Origin: Acestrorhynchus altus
Taxonomy: Eukaryota; Chordata; Actinopteri; Characiformes; Acestrorhynchidae
Reading direction: 5' to 3'
NCBI GenBank assembly: GCA_034509495.1
Contig: CM067525.1
Span: 606,592-670,591, forward strand
DNA length: 64,000 nucleotides
The notes beneath the pieces were generated by a model. That model saw nothing but the letters and a program-made list of their open reading frames with translations. It searched no databases and was not told the DNA's origin. Numbering within the stretch: position 1 is the stretch's first letter; each line of letters begins with the position of its first letter. The translations under genes and the position numbers were made by a program. Positions 44,455 to 55,854 of this stretch are shown piece by piece.

Positions 44455-44600
44455 CTGAAACAATGTTTAAGCTCAATGTTATGAAACATTAAAACAATGC
44501 TTAATCTCAATGTTGCGAAACATTGAAACAATGTTTAAGCTCAATGTTGCAAAACATTGCAACAATGTTTAAGCTCAAACAGTTAGACTTATGACAACAG
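44455..44600. repeat. 35-bp AACAATGTTTAAGCTCAATGTT tandem
   Basis: About three and a half units: 'aacaatgtttaagctcaatg', 'aacaatgcttaatctcaatg', 'aacaatgtttaagctcaatg', 'aacaatgtttaagctcaaac'. Each has ATGTT/AACAT inverted words and could fold on itself. Confidence 0.85.
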
Positions 44601-44604
44601 TTGG

Positions 44605-47195
44605 AACAATGTTGTGATGTCAACCTTTTTCAGCTTCTCAGAAGGCAGTGTTGATCCAACGTCCAACATCGGGTCAACCACGACCACGAGGTTGATGGGA
44701 GGTGAATGGTGGCAGGCTTCTGAAGCAACCTGTGTGTCAGATCAGGGATGTCTGGATGGAAAGCTGAATCTCCTGGATCTTCAGGAGTTCAGGAGACGAG
44801 CTCAGCACGTCTGAGTTTTGCAGACCATGACTTTCGTGTGTGGTATGGTGCTTGACAACGCCACCTTCTCCAGGGCACGTCTGGGTTGATTCCTTGGACA
44901 TCTCCATCTACCTGTATAACAAAGTCCAAACAGAATGTGCTGTACGTTTAACGTAAAGGTCATCACAAACACAAAGCTAGATTGTTGTCAAATTCACAGG
45001 TTTCACTTCCTACAGCATTAACATTGGTTCAGACGTTCAGACATTGACCAACATCTCTGAGTTGCACATCTCAGAAGAAGGCTTGCACACATCTCTGCAG
45101 GCCTCTGGTCTCCCAGGACTAGATTCTCTGCTCTTTTCCAATCTGTGTATTCTCAGAGCCCAATCTGGCAACCAGTATCCAAGCTCAAGGTGCACTGAGA
45201 GCAGAAACTGCAGTAATGTTCATGACTGGAAGGACACGAGCGCCTCCTAGCTGCAGTGAATTACACTTTCTCTGCATGTTGGTCAGGATGAAGAGTCAGG
45301 CAGTGAAATGCTGGTGAAGACTTTAGTGGTCTGGTGTGTATTAGTCAGTGGAGGACACAGTGTTCTGATTGGCTGGAGATCTACTTCATACAGATTTTAC
45401 TCATAATTATAGTCTGATAAAGAATCTTAGGACTAGATGGCATCTTCAGAAGGTCAGGGTTGGTTGGATTAGTTGAAGTTCTGATGAGGAACTGAGTTAA
45501 CTCTACCTCCGTGTTCCATGTTCCTCAAGGGTTAATACCTTATGGGTGGATCACTGTAGGTGCACCTGGTCTTTCATTGACTTGCAGCTCATTAAAGAGA
45601 TGCACCAACACAAATCTGAACCAAATGAAACATGAACCTGAAGATTGCACAAATTAAATCAGCTAAATGTGTTTGTTGTTTTGCTTTTTAATGAAAAAAT
45701 AAAACAATGAAACTCGTGATGATTGTGATTTGATTGCACCATCAAAAAGGTCATTATTCAATCATTCGAATCATTTCAGGTGCCTAATTCAGTGCGTCTC
45801 TAATTAAATATATGTTACATTCTTTTCATTTTCATGGACTCTAAAATCATATTTACTGTGACCTTCAGCTCAACTTTAAATTCAACATAAAACCTTCACA
45901 ACCTTAAAACCTTCAGCCTCAAAATAAACCCTAAACCTCGACCTCGACCAGGACTGAACACTAAAAAAGGCCTGTTCTGCTAACTTATTGTTTGGATGAT
46001 ACATTTTCCCAGAAATAGCTGAGATAAATGATGTTGTTTTAAGACCGACTTTAAAATAATGATAAAATAACACTATAATAACGCAATCACAGCCTTTTAA
46101 AGAGCCGTTCATTTAAAATGATGATTATCTGACACTGGAATTGGAGCATTTTGAAAATCCTACAGAAATAACAAAAACAGCTGTTTTATTAAGTCAGTCA
46201 TAGAAGCACATTGACTTTAATGAGCTCTCCTCACTATGAAAATCATAATAGGCAATATTTGGGGCAGTAGAAATGATTGAGGCCATGTCCATTTATTGCA
46301 CAATATGTCAATACCGTAATTATTGTGACAGGCCTAACCCTAAAGCTGTTAATAATCGATTCCAACCAATCATTTGTTGAACATCTGTAGATAAGCTATG
46401 GGACACCATTTCCTTTGTGGTGATTTTTAGTTTCCCAAACTAATGAGTGCTCCAGAACCTTCCACACACTCCTTTCAGATGCTAGCAACCAACCTGACGG
46501 AAAGTAGGACGAGGACAGCTGGAGACACTGGAATGTTGTTTGCAGTGCTCACCTGCCTGGCTCCTGGAGATATCTTCCCACAAAGGTTAGTGCCGACATC
46601 TGCAACACCTGCTCCAAATGATCAATGTGTTTTACCGAGGCCCTTTCCAGACAGATTAGGTGTTTCGGGTTTTAGAGTGAAGGGATGGAGCCAAACCTGG
46701 CAGAAGAAAAGGGCCTCAGGAGGAGGGGTGGTGGCCAGTGGTCTCCTGCAGACATTCCAGACAGAGGAGATTGTGAGAGTAGGTACTTTCATTATGAAGA
46801 TGCTTCCCAAAACTTTGGTGAGACATATGAAATCCCCGAAATGAAAACGCATGTACAGCAGGTTTGGGTTTAGATTGTAAAAATCATATCATCGTGGCTG
46901 GGACCGAAATGGATCCCTACGTCCTCGGTTCTAAATAGGACTGTTTAGAGCTAAATAGGGCTTTTTAGTCACTACATAGTGCTCATATCACAACTTAACT
47001 TCTGTCTGTACCGGCTGCTTAACCAACACCTGATTGGCTGAGCTGTGTTTTAAACTCAGAATTAAAGTTAGTACGGCTGTTCATATATTCTCTGACCACT
47101 ATGAGTGCACAGCATCGGATCCTTTCCGTCCACTGTCTGTTGCTTAGAAACAAGACTCGTAAGGCGTTTTGGTCCAGCTCATAGTGAGCTATGAT
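44605..47195. other. Unassigned non-coding sequence
   Basis: Repeat-poor. 45,460-45,600 ('gttggattagttgaagttct') resembles dispersed fish repeats but I cannot name it. A 133-residue open frame at 46,443-46,844 has neither splice context nor a recognisable family. 45,655-46,330 is AT-rich. Confidence 0.45.
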
Positions 47196-47199
47196 GTTC

Positions 47200-48360
47200 A
47201 CATGTTTGGATGTCTTCTAAACATCTACTACTGATGTCCAACAGAGGGCTTAGTCTGATGTTCAGATAGTGAACAGATGTCCAGTTGAGTCCTAGTCAGA
47301 CGGTCCGATATTTAGCTTGTTTGTACGTCTACCAGACGTTCAAAAGTGGGTCTGGACTGACTGACGTGATATCGAGATCATTTGAACGTCTTTCTGACAT
47401 CTTATGTTCGCATAGTACTAACTCATGTTGCTGAATGCAATCAATATCCTCACAGCTATGCTTGATTTCAAAGCATCTTTAGGTATTTTGGGTTTATTTT
47501 GATTTCTTTCGTTAAATCGAGCCGTGAGCTGGATGATGTAGCAACAGAACCTGAAATTGTTTGTTTTACAGAACCTTGTTTTTATTTTTTCAGCTGTCTT
47601 GGTTAAACCCTCCCTGCAGACACTGACCAGATGTTCATTTTAAGGGCACTAATGTGCACGTCGGCCATTTTTCATCTTTGTGTCAAAAAGACGTTGGACT
47701 CAAACATTGAACAGACAATTTTAGTTGAGACATCAAAACCCATCAAATTTTGCTCACATATCCATCAAGATCCAACACAGATTTAAATCAATGTAAAGTT
47801 CTATTCAGTGTCTAACAGCGTTAGAGTTTCACGTTGTGTGGACGTTAACATTGTGAAGTTTATAATGTGTCAGATTTTGGACACCGTTACTGTAAATGTT
47901 GGCATTTTACATTAATATGATGTTTGCATGTAACCTTTGTAACAGTTTAAAATCAAAATACCAATATCAGCTGTTGTCACTGTTCTACGTCAAATTAACA
48001 GTGGCATTAGACATGTTTGGACACCAGTTTGGACACCAGTTTGGACACCAGTTTGGACACCAGTTTGGACTCCATATCTCAAAACTGAACATTAGTCATT
48101 TCTATCAACCTTATGTTGGCATGTGACATCTGGAGTAAATTGGATTATGATGATTAATACCAGTACTTGCTCATCAGACAGATGTTTAGATTATATCGGT
48201 ATTACTTTGGTCAGTCCAGACACGGTTTGACGTCTGGTGGACATACACCAGCCTCAACTGGACATCAGTAGAAATGCAAGACGAGTCAGTCGTCACTATA
48301 GACGTTAAAAGGACACTGAAACGTCCTTGCTGATAAAAACATTCTATGAACATCTAAGAT
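47200..48360. mobile_element. Unnamed element with long inverted ends
   Basis: Sequence at about 47,285-47,400 returns in reverse complement at about 48,181-48,300: 'taccagacgttcaaaagtgg' with 'gtctggactgactgacgtga' on the left, against reverse-complemented 'ccaccagacgtcaaaccgtg' with 'tctggactgaccaaagtaat' on the right. Further similarity ('ctactgatgtccaacag' against 'ctactgatgtccagttg') extends the arms. The interior, about 0.8 kb, has no transposase. It fits a non-autonomous DNA transposon. The family is not identified. Confidence 0.7.
48014..48068. repeat. 12-bp TTTGGACACCAG tandem
   Basis: Four to five copies of 'tttggacaccag' inside the element with inverted ends. Confidence 0.95.
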
Positions 48361-48399
48361 ATCAGACGTGTCTTTGCTCAGTTGGTTCATAGATTCTTC

Positions 48400-48530
48400 T
48401 GAAATGAAGGATACTGAAGAGTTGACCCTGCTTCTGTGAGAGTAACTGTCTCTACTGTCCAGGGAAGACTTTCTACTAGATTCTGGAACATTGCTGTGAG
48501 GATTTTATAGTATTCATTGAAAAGTTGTTA
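48400..48530. mobile_element. Tc1-like MITE remnant
   Basis: 'gaagactttctactagattc' followed by 'gaacattgctgtgaggattt' matches 61,647-61,697. Confidence 0.6.
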
Positions 48531-48539
48531 GTTAGGTTT

Positions 48540-48793
48540 GAATGTTGGATGATCACCACTCCACCTCATCCTTACCTCATCCCAGTAGTCCTGTACGGAG
48601 CTCCATCATTCCAGAGAACACAGCTCCACTGCTCCACAGCTCAATGCTGGGTCCACACCTGCTATTAGACATGGAGACAATAGGGACATGTTTGTTTACG
48701 TGCTCCAGAGAGTCCTATTCTATTGGCAGGACTTCTCTACAGGGACAAGACAGGCTGTATTTCAGCAATGGGTGCTACCTAAAGGGACTCTAT

Positions 48794-48800
<7 letters not shown>
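48540..48800 (-). mobile_element. Tc1-like MITE, reverse copy of the 20,741 family
   Basis: 'ccactgctccacagctcaat' is the reverse complement of 'attgagctgtggagcagtgg' at 20,873. The left part 'gatcaccactccacctcatc' reverses the end of that copy. The 'gagggtataaa' TATA word has been lost here. Confidence 0.75.

Positions 48801-48857
<57 letters not shown>
48795..48857. repeat. (GATT)n microsatellite
   Basis: Pure GATT repeat, probably grown from the end of the adjacent MITE. Confidence 0.97.
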
Positions 48858-48867
48858 AACGTTTACA

Positions 48868-49060
48868 TCCATTAAAATGTTCTTCAGGGGTTCTTCAGTA
48901 AATGTTCCTGTTTGAATGTGTAAATAGTTCTTTGTCTGTGTTTAATGATGGGAACCTCCTGCAGAGGACTCTTCTCAGCACCAAGAAGGGTTCCACTATG
49001 TCTACAAGCCAAAATAGCCATTTGTAGAACTACACAGAACCCTTTAGATTAAAGTGATGG
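48868..49060. mobile_element. GGTTCTT/AAGAACC hairpin MITE remnant
   Basis: 'gttcttcaggggttcttcag', 'ccaagaagggttccactatg' and 'tagaactacacagaaccctt' are typical of a short hairpin transposon found widely in fish. Inverted-end pairing is partial. Confidence 0.55.
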
Positions 49061-49064
49061 CCAC

Positions 49065-49435
49065 TGGAACCCAAAGCAGACGGCAGCATATTAACCAAAT
49101 CCCTTCTGGCCCGAGTTCAGTCAGACGGCAGTAATGAAGCTGAGCGGCTCAGGTTTGAAACCTCACACACTCTGAAACAGGAGGAAAAGGGGTGAGAGAG
49201 AGTGCTCTTCAGTCCCAGGTGTGGGGGGCTCACCTACACAGCCCGTTCTCGTGTTTGCCCTGCTCTAACACACCTCATTCATCTCCTGAAGGGCTTGGAG
49301 GAGGCCCCAGGCCCCAGGCCTCCTCTCTGTTTATGGCAAAGGACACATTTAAAATGGACTGCCGAACGGAGCAGTGCACACACACACACACACACACAAA
49401 AACGTCACGGTGGGGAAAAAGTCTTTCCTCGCTGC
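49065..49435. other. Unassigned sequence with (CA)n
   Basis: CA run at 49,376-49,398. Nothing else recognised. Confidence 0.45.
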
Positions 49436-49439
49436 CGCC

Positions 49440-49760
49440 GTTAGTCAATCAGGCTGATTGATCCGTCTCCGGCGAGAGGTATTCTCAGGATAATTGCGAG
49501 GGATTTAACAGAGATGGTGATACTTATGGGTTCAGGTCCGAGCGGTTAGGCTGTCATCTATCCATTAGTGGACGATTAAGTCGGGGAAAATTGGCACTTT
49601 GACATCATATCCAAAATAATGGTGCTACTTAAGCACTTAGATCCCGAAACTCATTTTCCTGCACCATCAGCGATGTGTTTTCCAGCGCCTTTCGGCGCCA
49701 AACTTGCGTAACGCAGGTGAACACTTCAGAGGACGGGCGAAGTGTGTGAATTATGAAGCT
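49440..49760. promoter_or_regulatory. Possible conserved non-coding element
   Basis: Repeat-free sequence with 'tcaatcaggctgattgatcc', 'ggataattgcgagg' and 'atccattagtggacgattaa'. Judged by eye. Confidence 0.22.
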
Positions 49761-49764
49761 TTAT

Positions 49765-51160
49765 ATCAATCATAATTACTGTTTCTGGCTTCTTTTAGAC
49801 ATTAAACATAAATGTATGTCATTCTCTCTGAAACTGGTGGCTAAAGTTTGTTAATTGGCCTCAGATAGACGTCAACGTTTATAAACTTTGGTACGTTCAA
49901 TCACGCCATTCTATTGTGCATAAACTGTTGGTTTATTTCTATTTGATTTTTATATGTTTCAGAGTCCGTACGAGTACAGCAGTGTTGGGTTCAGGTTTGG
50001 GCCAGCATGGTTCTGTTTACTTAAGTGTAAACACATGATTTAAGGCTACACCTTGATCTAACCCTAACCCTAACTTAACGTTAGTAAAATATAACTTCAA
50101 CTAACTCCTCATTTATAAAGCTCCAGAATGACACACCACATCGTTTCAGCTTTCTTCTGAAAACGAAGTTATGTGAGAGCAACCAGGTGGACGGGTGGTA
50201 CCAGAATGCCAGCTGCAGATGTCGTGTAGTTACTGCAGGTAACAGAAGCAGGTATTTATAGATGAATCATCCTCGTGTAGCACCATCTGCAGGAGCCGGA
50301 ACTTCCTACCACCGTGTTTTATCCGGGAAGTTTGATTTAAGCATTAAATATTAAATATTTAATGGTTCATGTGTTTACTCTCGGCCGTTCTCAGTATTGT
50401 GGTTATTGTTGAAAATATTTGAGCCATAATTGTGCAGCTCTATTGTCCAGTTATTTTCATCTCTGTACTTCTTTCTTTCCCATAATTATTATGTTTTATT
50501 TTTGCCGTTTTGCCCACCCCATCTATGGATGAACCGCAGACCTTCAATAAGGCTTGTTTTGACTTTCTTTCTTCCATTGTTTTCTTTTAGTTCTTGTTTT
50601 TGTTCTGCAGTTCATATTTAAGTGCAGCCTCTGGGGGGTAATTCAGGAAGTTCAGGAAGCTGCTGAGTCTGCTGACCGACCCTGAAGTCCCGATCATTTT
50701 GTTATGGAACGTTGTCTCATCGTGCAGTTATGCTGCACGGAGCTGAAGATCAACATTCTTTGTTTCATTTTTTCCTCTTTATGGTGACTGAGCTTGAACA
50801 CAGTCTCCCAGCATTCTGTTCTGTACTTACTGCACCTGCAGCTGCACACATCTGCACACATCTGCCCTACTTTCAAAGGCCTTTATTATGGAAAACAAAG
50901 TGTTGGCTTTAATAAAAGAAAAAGGTTTCATGTCGATTCAATGCATAATGTTATATAAGCTCCAAACCCAAATTCTATTCATGGTTTCTCTCTGTGAAAC
51001 TATGGAAGAGTGATGTGAAATAAATGAATAATATTTGATCTTTATTAAATACCTATTTTTTTATGTATCATCTAAGTTAGTGCCTCCAAGTTGTTTCAAT
51101 GCCTGCAAATTTCAAGTTGCAAGTAAGCTTTCAAGCTTTAACAGATGCCTAAATATTACA
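49765..51160. other. Unassigned, mostly AT-rich sequence
   Basis: No recognised gene or repeat. 'taaccctaaccctaactt' near 50,058-50,075 is a chance telomere-like word. 'attaaatattaaatattta' is near 50,344. Confidence 0.45.
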
Positions 51161-51164
51161 AATA

Positions 51165-51600
51165 AAAATAGGGTATATTATTATTCAACCCCTGTGAATA
51201 ATATCTTCTGGAATAACCCTTTGCAATTACAGCTATTAATCAAGCCGGCACAGGCCAGAAATCTTGGCCCAGTCCTCCAAGCAGATCTTCTGTCTATCTT
51301 TCTTGGGCATCTCTTGTGGTCTTTGATCTTGTGCTCCTTCTGCAAGTTTTCAATTGGGTTAAGGTCAAGAACGTGCTATGTGCTTTGAGTTGCTGTCCTG
51401 TTGGAAGATGAAATGATGAGCCATGTACCTGTGGAACAGATGGCCAGGAACCTTGGCTGAGAAGCAGCTGCATAGCATGATGTTGCCACCACCATGCTTG
51501 ACTGTAGGGATGGTAATCTTGGGGTTGAATGCAGTAGAACCACACTGTTGAACCAGTCTGCCTTAGAGTGTGAAAGTGATCATGAGCAAACGTTAGACAT
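51165..51600 (-). pseudogene. Tc1/mariner-like transposase remnant, third family
   Basis: On the minus strand, the stretch around 51,470-51,500 reads 'HGGGNIMLCSCF'-like (from 'caagcatggtggtggcaaca'), the conserved block upstream of the last catalytic residues. Flanking landmarks 'ttattcaacccctgtgaata' and 'agtcctccaagcagatcttc' belong to a Tc1-like family different from the ones at 12 kb and 28 kb. Frames are broken. Confidence 0.72.
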
Positions 51601-51631
51601 GACGCTTTGAAAGTGAAGTTAACTTACGGGC

Positions 51632-51658
51632 TGGATGGATGGATGGATGGACGAATGG

Positions 51659-51694
<36 letters not shown>

Positions 51695-51727
51695 ATGGAT
51701 GGATGGATGGATGGATGGATGGATGGC
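51632..51727. repeat. (GGAT)n microsatellite
   Basis: GGAT repeat with a few GGAC variants. The Trp/Met/Asp and His/Pro/Ser frames crossing it are artefacts. Confidence 0.97.
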
Positions 51728-51899
51728 CATTCGTGGAGTCTGTTAGTCCTGTCAGTGGCTCAGTGTGTGATAATGTCCAACACAGGGAGGATGAACTGTA
51801 CAGTCTGATTGCTGTTGGTACAAAGACAAATTTTTCATGATGTTGGTCCTTTACAGCCAGAAGAACTTCAGTATCGTATACAGTACCTTCTCTAAAGAA

Positions 51900-52300
51900 C
51901 CATTTATGAATCGTAATATCCACGAATCTCCAAATATTCTGATATTCAGAGCTAAATCAGCTCAGGGCCTACAGCAATCCCCCTCTTGTTATCCAGTGTG
52001 CCGGTGCAAACTGGCCTGCTCGGAATACATTCAGTTCCTTTCGCAAGATGATAGTCTTGGTTTAGCCTGATCTATTATATCCCCAGAGGTGTAATACACA
52101 AGAGAAATAAACACATCTGCCATCCTTATTCAGTGTTAAATGGAGGCGCTATCACATTACTGAGAGGTATCAGCCCTGAGCGGCGGACTGAAATAGCAAA
52201 TAACAAGGCGATGCATTATGACAGGTAAAAAGGTTTCAGAGCCTCGGCGCCATTAAGGGGCTACAGGGAACATTCAGCCACATTTGAGACCATTTGGAGA
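51900..52300. promoter_or_regulatory. Possible conserved non-coding element
   Basis: Repeat-free block of high complexity bounded by a Tc1-like remnant and microsatellite on one side and a Tc1-like element on the other. It contains 'gatgcattatgacaggtaaa', a homeobox-like 'ctattatatccccagaggtg' and 'atggaggcgctatcacatta'. One of the better enhancer candidates by appearance, still untested. Confidence 0.28.
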
Positions 52301-52483
52301 AATAAAGCCCAAGTGAGCAGAGATTCCCGAAAGAAAAGCCAGCGTTTTGGTCCGGTTTGAACTGGGACTGTTTCGTTTCTCTAAACCTGACAAATCGCAC
52401 CTCTTTCAGCGTTCTGTCGAGCGGTGTTCACCGTAAGAATTTCAAAGAGGTGAATAAATACACGAGAAAGGGTGTTTCCAGTT

Positions 52484-53215
52484 TACAGTGCTGCGTACAA
52501 GGTTGGGAACCTTCTAGAATGTTCTAGGTTTCTGGATTTGCACTTTCATTTGAAGGCAAAATTAGAGTCAGGAGTTTTCAACCAATAAGAGATGATCAGG
52601 TGTGAGTGGGCGTGTCCTGTTTTATTTAAAGAACGGGGATCTATCAAAGTCTGACGGCAGAGCTGTCAGGAGAAGCTGCTTCTCTCCATAAAGAACAGTT
52701 TGACAAAGATCACGTGGACAAACCCGAAGACTGGAAGAGTGTCTTGTGGATTGTTTGGCTTAAAGCAGAAGCGTTTCATGGTTTGGGGCTAATTTGCATC
52801 CTCTGAATCAGATGGTTTGCCATCATTGATGAAATTATGAATTCTGAATTATAGCAGCAAATTCTAAAAGAAAATGTCAGAACATCTGTCTGTGAGCTGA
52901 ATCTGAAAAGAATGTGGATCGTGCAACAAGACAACGACCCTAAGCACACAAATCTTGATCTTAATCCAGTAGAAATGTTGTGGAATTACCTGAAGCAGCA
53001 GCTCATCGGAGGAAACCCACCAACCTAACAGACCTGTAGCTGGTTTGTACGGAAGAATGGACAGATCAACAGTTACGGAAACGTTTATTTACAGTTATTG
53101 CTGCACAAACTAAATATTTATTTACTCGATAAATAAATGAGAAAGTGTATTTTTTGTCTTATTTGTTGGAGTTGGTTCTTTAGGATTAGTATTACTTTTA
53201 ATTTCAAACAAATGT
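52484..53215 (+). pseudogene. Tc1/mariner-like transposon, plus strand, decayed
   Basis: The element starts at 'tacagtgctgcgtacaaggt' and shows the family's 5' region ('ttaaagaacggggatctatc'). The transposase order then follows: 'gtttgacaaagatcacgtgg' with 'acaaacccgaagactgga' (FDKDHVDKPEDW-like), 'gcgtttcatggtttggggct' (MVWG block), 'ttgccatcattgatgaaatt', 'gcaacaagacaacgacccta' (QQDNDP), 'tcttaatccagtagaaatgt' (NPVEM) and 'gttacggaaacgtttattta'. The family's QxDNxPKHT-type block with its aspartate and the downstream NPxEM glutamate region can both be recognised. Large parts between blocks are missing and frames shift, so it cannot be active. Same family as 11,940-12,765 in the opposite orientation. 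Confidence 0.87.
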
Positions 53216-53219
53216 GAAG

Positions 53220-53880
53220 TGAGGAGAACAACGTATCCTAATAAAGTACGTCTCCCGTGCTTTATTACGACAACACTGACAGTGAACATGATTTCAAAGG
53301 CTCGTCTCCATCCCTGACTGCACCCAGAACACACTCAGTTACACCTGAGTAACATGATAAAGGGCTAATACTGTTCGAAACTAGACAGTAAATACAGCGG
53401 CCTCTGAATTAGAGCTTTACCAGGAAAACAGAGCTGTTCCTAAAAGAAAATCGAGGCTGGCCTGTGTAGGTTAGAGCTCTGTCTTCTTCAGCACAGGGAC
53501 CTTCAGCCATGAATTATACTTGGCAGGACTGCGTCTGTGGGCATAACTGGTGTATTCACTCACTCTGCTCTGTTCACTATTGACGGTGATGCAGGACGTC
53601 ACTACAGACGTATGTACACAGACACAGCACTACTATACCACTATTGACCTGAAGGGGTGTCAGGCTGTATTTGGTGTTTTGTCCATTTTTGTAACCATGT
53701 ATTTTCCCCTCTGCTCTTTGGTTCTGTCCTACATTGATGCCACAGGCATGTTCAAGCACCTCTTAGCACCTCTTAAAATGTGAGTAAACAATTGTTTATG
53801 CTGTTTATTTTATTAACCATACAAAGTATATGGTTAAAATAATATTTTTACAATGAAAATACAAGAGTCCCTTTAAAATT
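53220..53880. other. Unassigned non-coding sequence
   Basis: A 77-residue frame at 53,550-53,783 has a hydrophobic C-terminal half but no context supporting a gene. Otherwise nothing recognised. Confidence 0.4.
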
Positions 53881-53884
53881 AAAT

Positions 53885-54100
53885 AATGTAGATTCTCAGT
53901 ACGGCGTCGGGTTTAACGCAACATGCCAGACGTCTCTGCATGGAGGTGTAGAGGTTCCTAATGGTGTCCTGTGATGATCCATCCCATGCAGCTTGAATGT
54001 TCTCACTCAGTTCTGCAGATGGTGTGGTAGGGGTGGAGTGTTGATAGAGCGTCCAATAGCGTCCACACATTTTCAATCAGGGACAGGTCTGGAGCACAAT
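53885..54100 (-). pseudogene. Tc1-type transposase C-terminal fragment
   Basis: On the minus strand, 'SSQDTIRNLYTSMQRRL' near 53,930-53,990 is the typical C-terminal block (xQDTIRxLxxSMxRR) after the catalytic domain. Just before it, 'ccagacctgtccctgattga' corresponds to the DLxPIE block. A partial copy of the same region lies at 30,838-30,915. Confidence 0.82.
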
Positions 54101-54104
54101 ATAT

Positions 54105-55198
54105 ATCGATAAGACGTTCCCGCTTCCCAGGGCCTTACAACGTGACCCCTCTCCGACTTTTCCATCTGTTAGAATTGCTTTCAAATTCTTCTCCAAGGAA
54201 TACATCACTTACAAAGGACGCAAGCGCATCCCGGAAGCAGCACAACTGAACTTATATAGTCAGTCGGGCACGGCGATAACGCCCGGCCTTGCTTACATGA
54301 CTGATGATTACATGATCGGCTGAGCCTGAAACTTGACTCATTGGCAGTCTCACGATATCAAACCTACCCACCAAGTTTCCTTCCTGTGGGTTGATTCCCA
54401 GTGGGAACGCTTTTGACGACGGTCGTATATAGTGAATAAAAGTGAGAGGAGCATTTTCTTGTTTCTTGCTTTTCAGTCTGTGCAGTTACCCTCGATAAAC
54501 AGCTGAGCTGGTACAGAATAGCTGGGGCTGTGATTGAAATTCTCCTGCTCCGAGCAGTCGTTCCCTTTTGTGTATTGAAATGTGCTGAGAAAAGGAGTTA
54601 GAAGCTGTGAATTAAAGGATGTGGAGCTTTACAGAGATGGCCTAGCGCTCACTCAGCCACAGAGCTACTGATCTGAGGCCCCAGATGGAGTTTTTATGAG
54701 CTGCACTCGCAGTCACTTACATGTAGGCTGTAATTGAGCAGCCGCCACTCTCCCAGACATAGAAAAACTGGATCCAGTCATGAAGGAGCAGAACGAGGAG
54801 TCTGACACTTCTTTCTTCGCTCCTTTTCTTTCCAGTTCCTCACACGCAATAGATCATCCAATTTTCGGCTGCTGCGATGGCTCGCCCGGAGCCGATCGAT
54901 ATTTCCAGTCTTGCGGAGCTATATTGTCTCGAGGACGGACCAGGATGGACTTGGTCAAGTCTGTACTTGTTGTGCAGGCACCAGACATCCAGGATATTTC
55001 TTCCATAAAGCATGGCACAGAGCTCCTGATGTAACAGAGGTTTCTCAGCATATCAACACCTCTAATAAGCTGAACTGATGGAGGTGATGGAAGGTAACAA
55101 TCCTGAGGAGTTATGAGAAAACTAACTCTGCAGAAATGGCTGGTCTTTCTGCAAGCGTGTCTCGGCTTCTGCAACTCTAAGCAGGCCTGTTGAAATGG
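54105..55198. other. Unassigned non-coding sequence
   Basis: Repeat-poor. Overlapping frames at 54,780-55,034 (plus) and 54,854-55,279 (minus) have no recognisable features. Confidence 0.4.
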
Positions 55199-55200
55199 GT

Positions 55201-55202
<2 letters not shown>

Positions 55203-55245
<43 letters not shown>
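55203..55245. repeat. (TG)n microsatellite
   Basis: Pure TG run. Confidence 0.95.
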
Positions 55246-55246
<1 letters not shown>

Positions 55247-55249
55247 CTT

Positions 55250-55645
55250 CTGCCCAAGTGTTGAAGGGGTTGAAAGCAAAGGTGAGTTGATCTGCCTGTT
55301 CCCCTCTTTGCTGCACAGGCAGTTTTAATAGGCGCGGGGGGACTGGGCGGTCCCAGCAGGATTCTGATATGTTTAACTTTGAGCTGTGTCACCGGCGCTT
55401 TGGCTAAATCTGATTTGATCAGTGAGGCACATCTGGCCCAAAGAGGAGCATCTAATCCTATAAAACAACACGCGCCAGGAATATATCCATCTCAAAAAGC
55501 TCCTCCAACGCCCTTCTCAAGGTGCTGTACGTGAGCATGAGGAGGCAGGAGCAGGATTGGTTCATTTGATTTCTTATAACGAGCAAATCAATCGTCCTGA
55601 TCATTATTATGTATTATTAATTATCAGTGTGACCCCTATTAAAAC
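55250..55645. other. Unassigned non-coding sequence
   Basis: Nothing recognised between the TG and CA tracts. Confidence 0.4.
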
Positions 55646-55647
55646 TG

Positions 55648-55678
55648 CCCCCCCCCCCACACACACACACACACACAC
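55648..55678. repeat. Poly-C followed by (CA)n
   Basis: A run of ten C followed by a CA run. Confidence 0.9.
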
Positions 55679-55689
55679 TCACCAATAAC

Positions 55690-55850
55690 TGTAACTAAAC
55701 GTTTCCGTAACTGTTGATCAGTCCTGCACTAATTTGAGTCCATTCCTCCAAACAAACCTGCTTCAGCTCTGTGATGTTGGTAGGTTTCCTCCATCAGCTG
55801 CTGCTTCAGCTCCTTCACAACATCTCTACGGGATCATGGCTCAGCTCCAG
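55690..55850 (-). mobile_element. Tc1-like element fragment (family of 11,940)
   Basis: 'cttcagctctgtgatgttgg' with 'tttcctccatcagctgctgc' and 'ctccttcacaacatctctac' is nearly identical to 12,070-12,138. 'aacgtttccgtaactgttga' continues it on the left. Confidence 0.8.
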
Positions 55851-55854
55851 CTCA

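Noticed and set aside
46443..46844. 133-residue frame as a gene
   Set aside because: Balanced composition but no family signature, no splice sites linking it to other exons, and an overlapping frame on the other strand.
50055..50076. Interstitial telomere repeat (CCCTAA)n
   Set aside because: Only about two and a half units. Expected by chance in AT-rich DNA.
53550..53783. 77-residue frame with a hydrophobic half as a small membrane protein
   Set aside because: No promoter, no neighbouring exon and no recognisable family. Chance frames of this length are common here.
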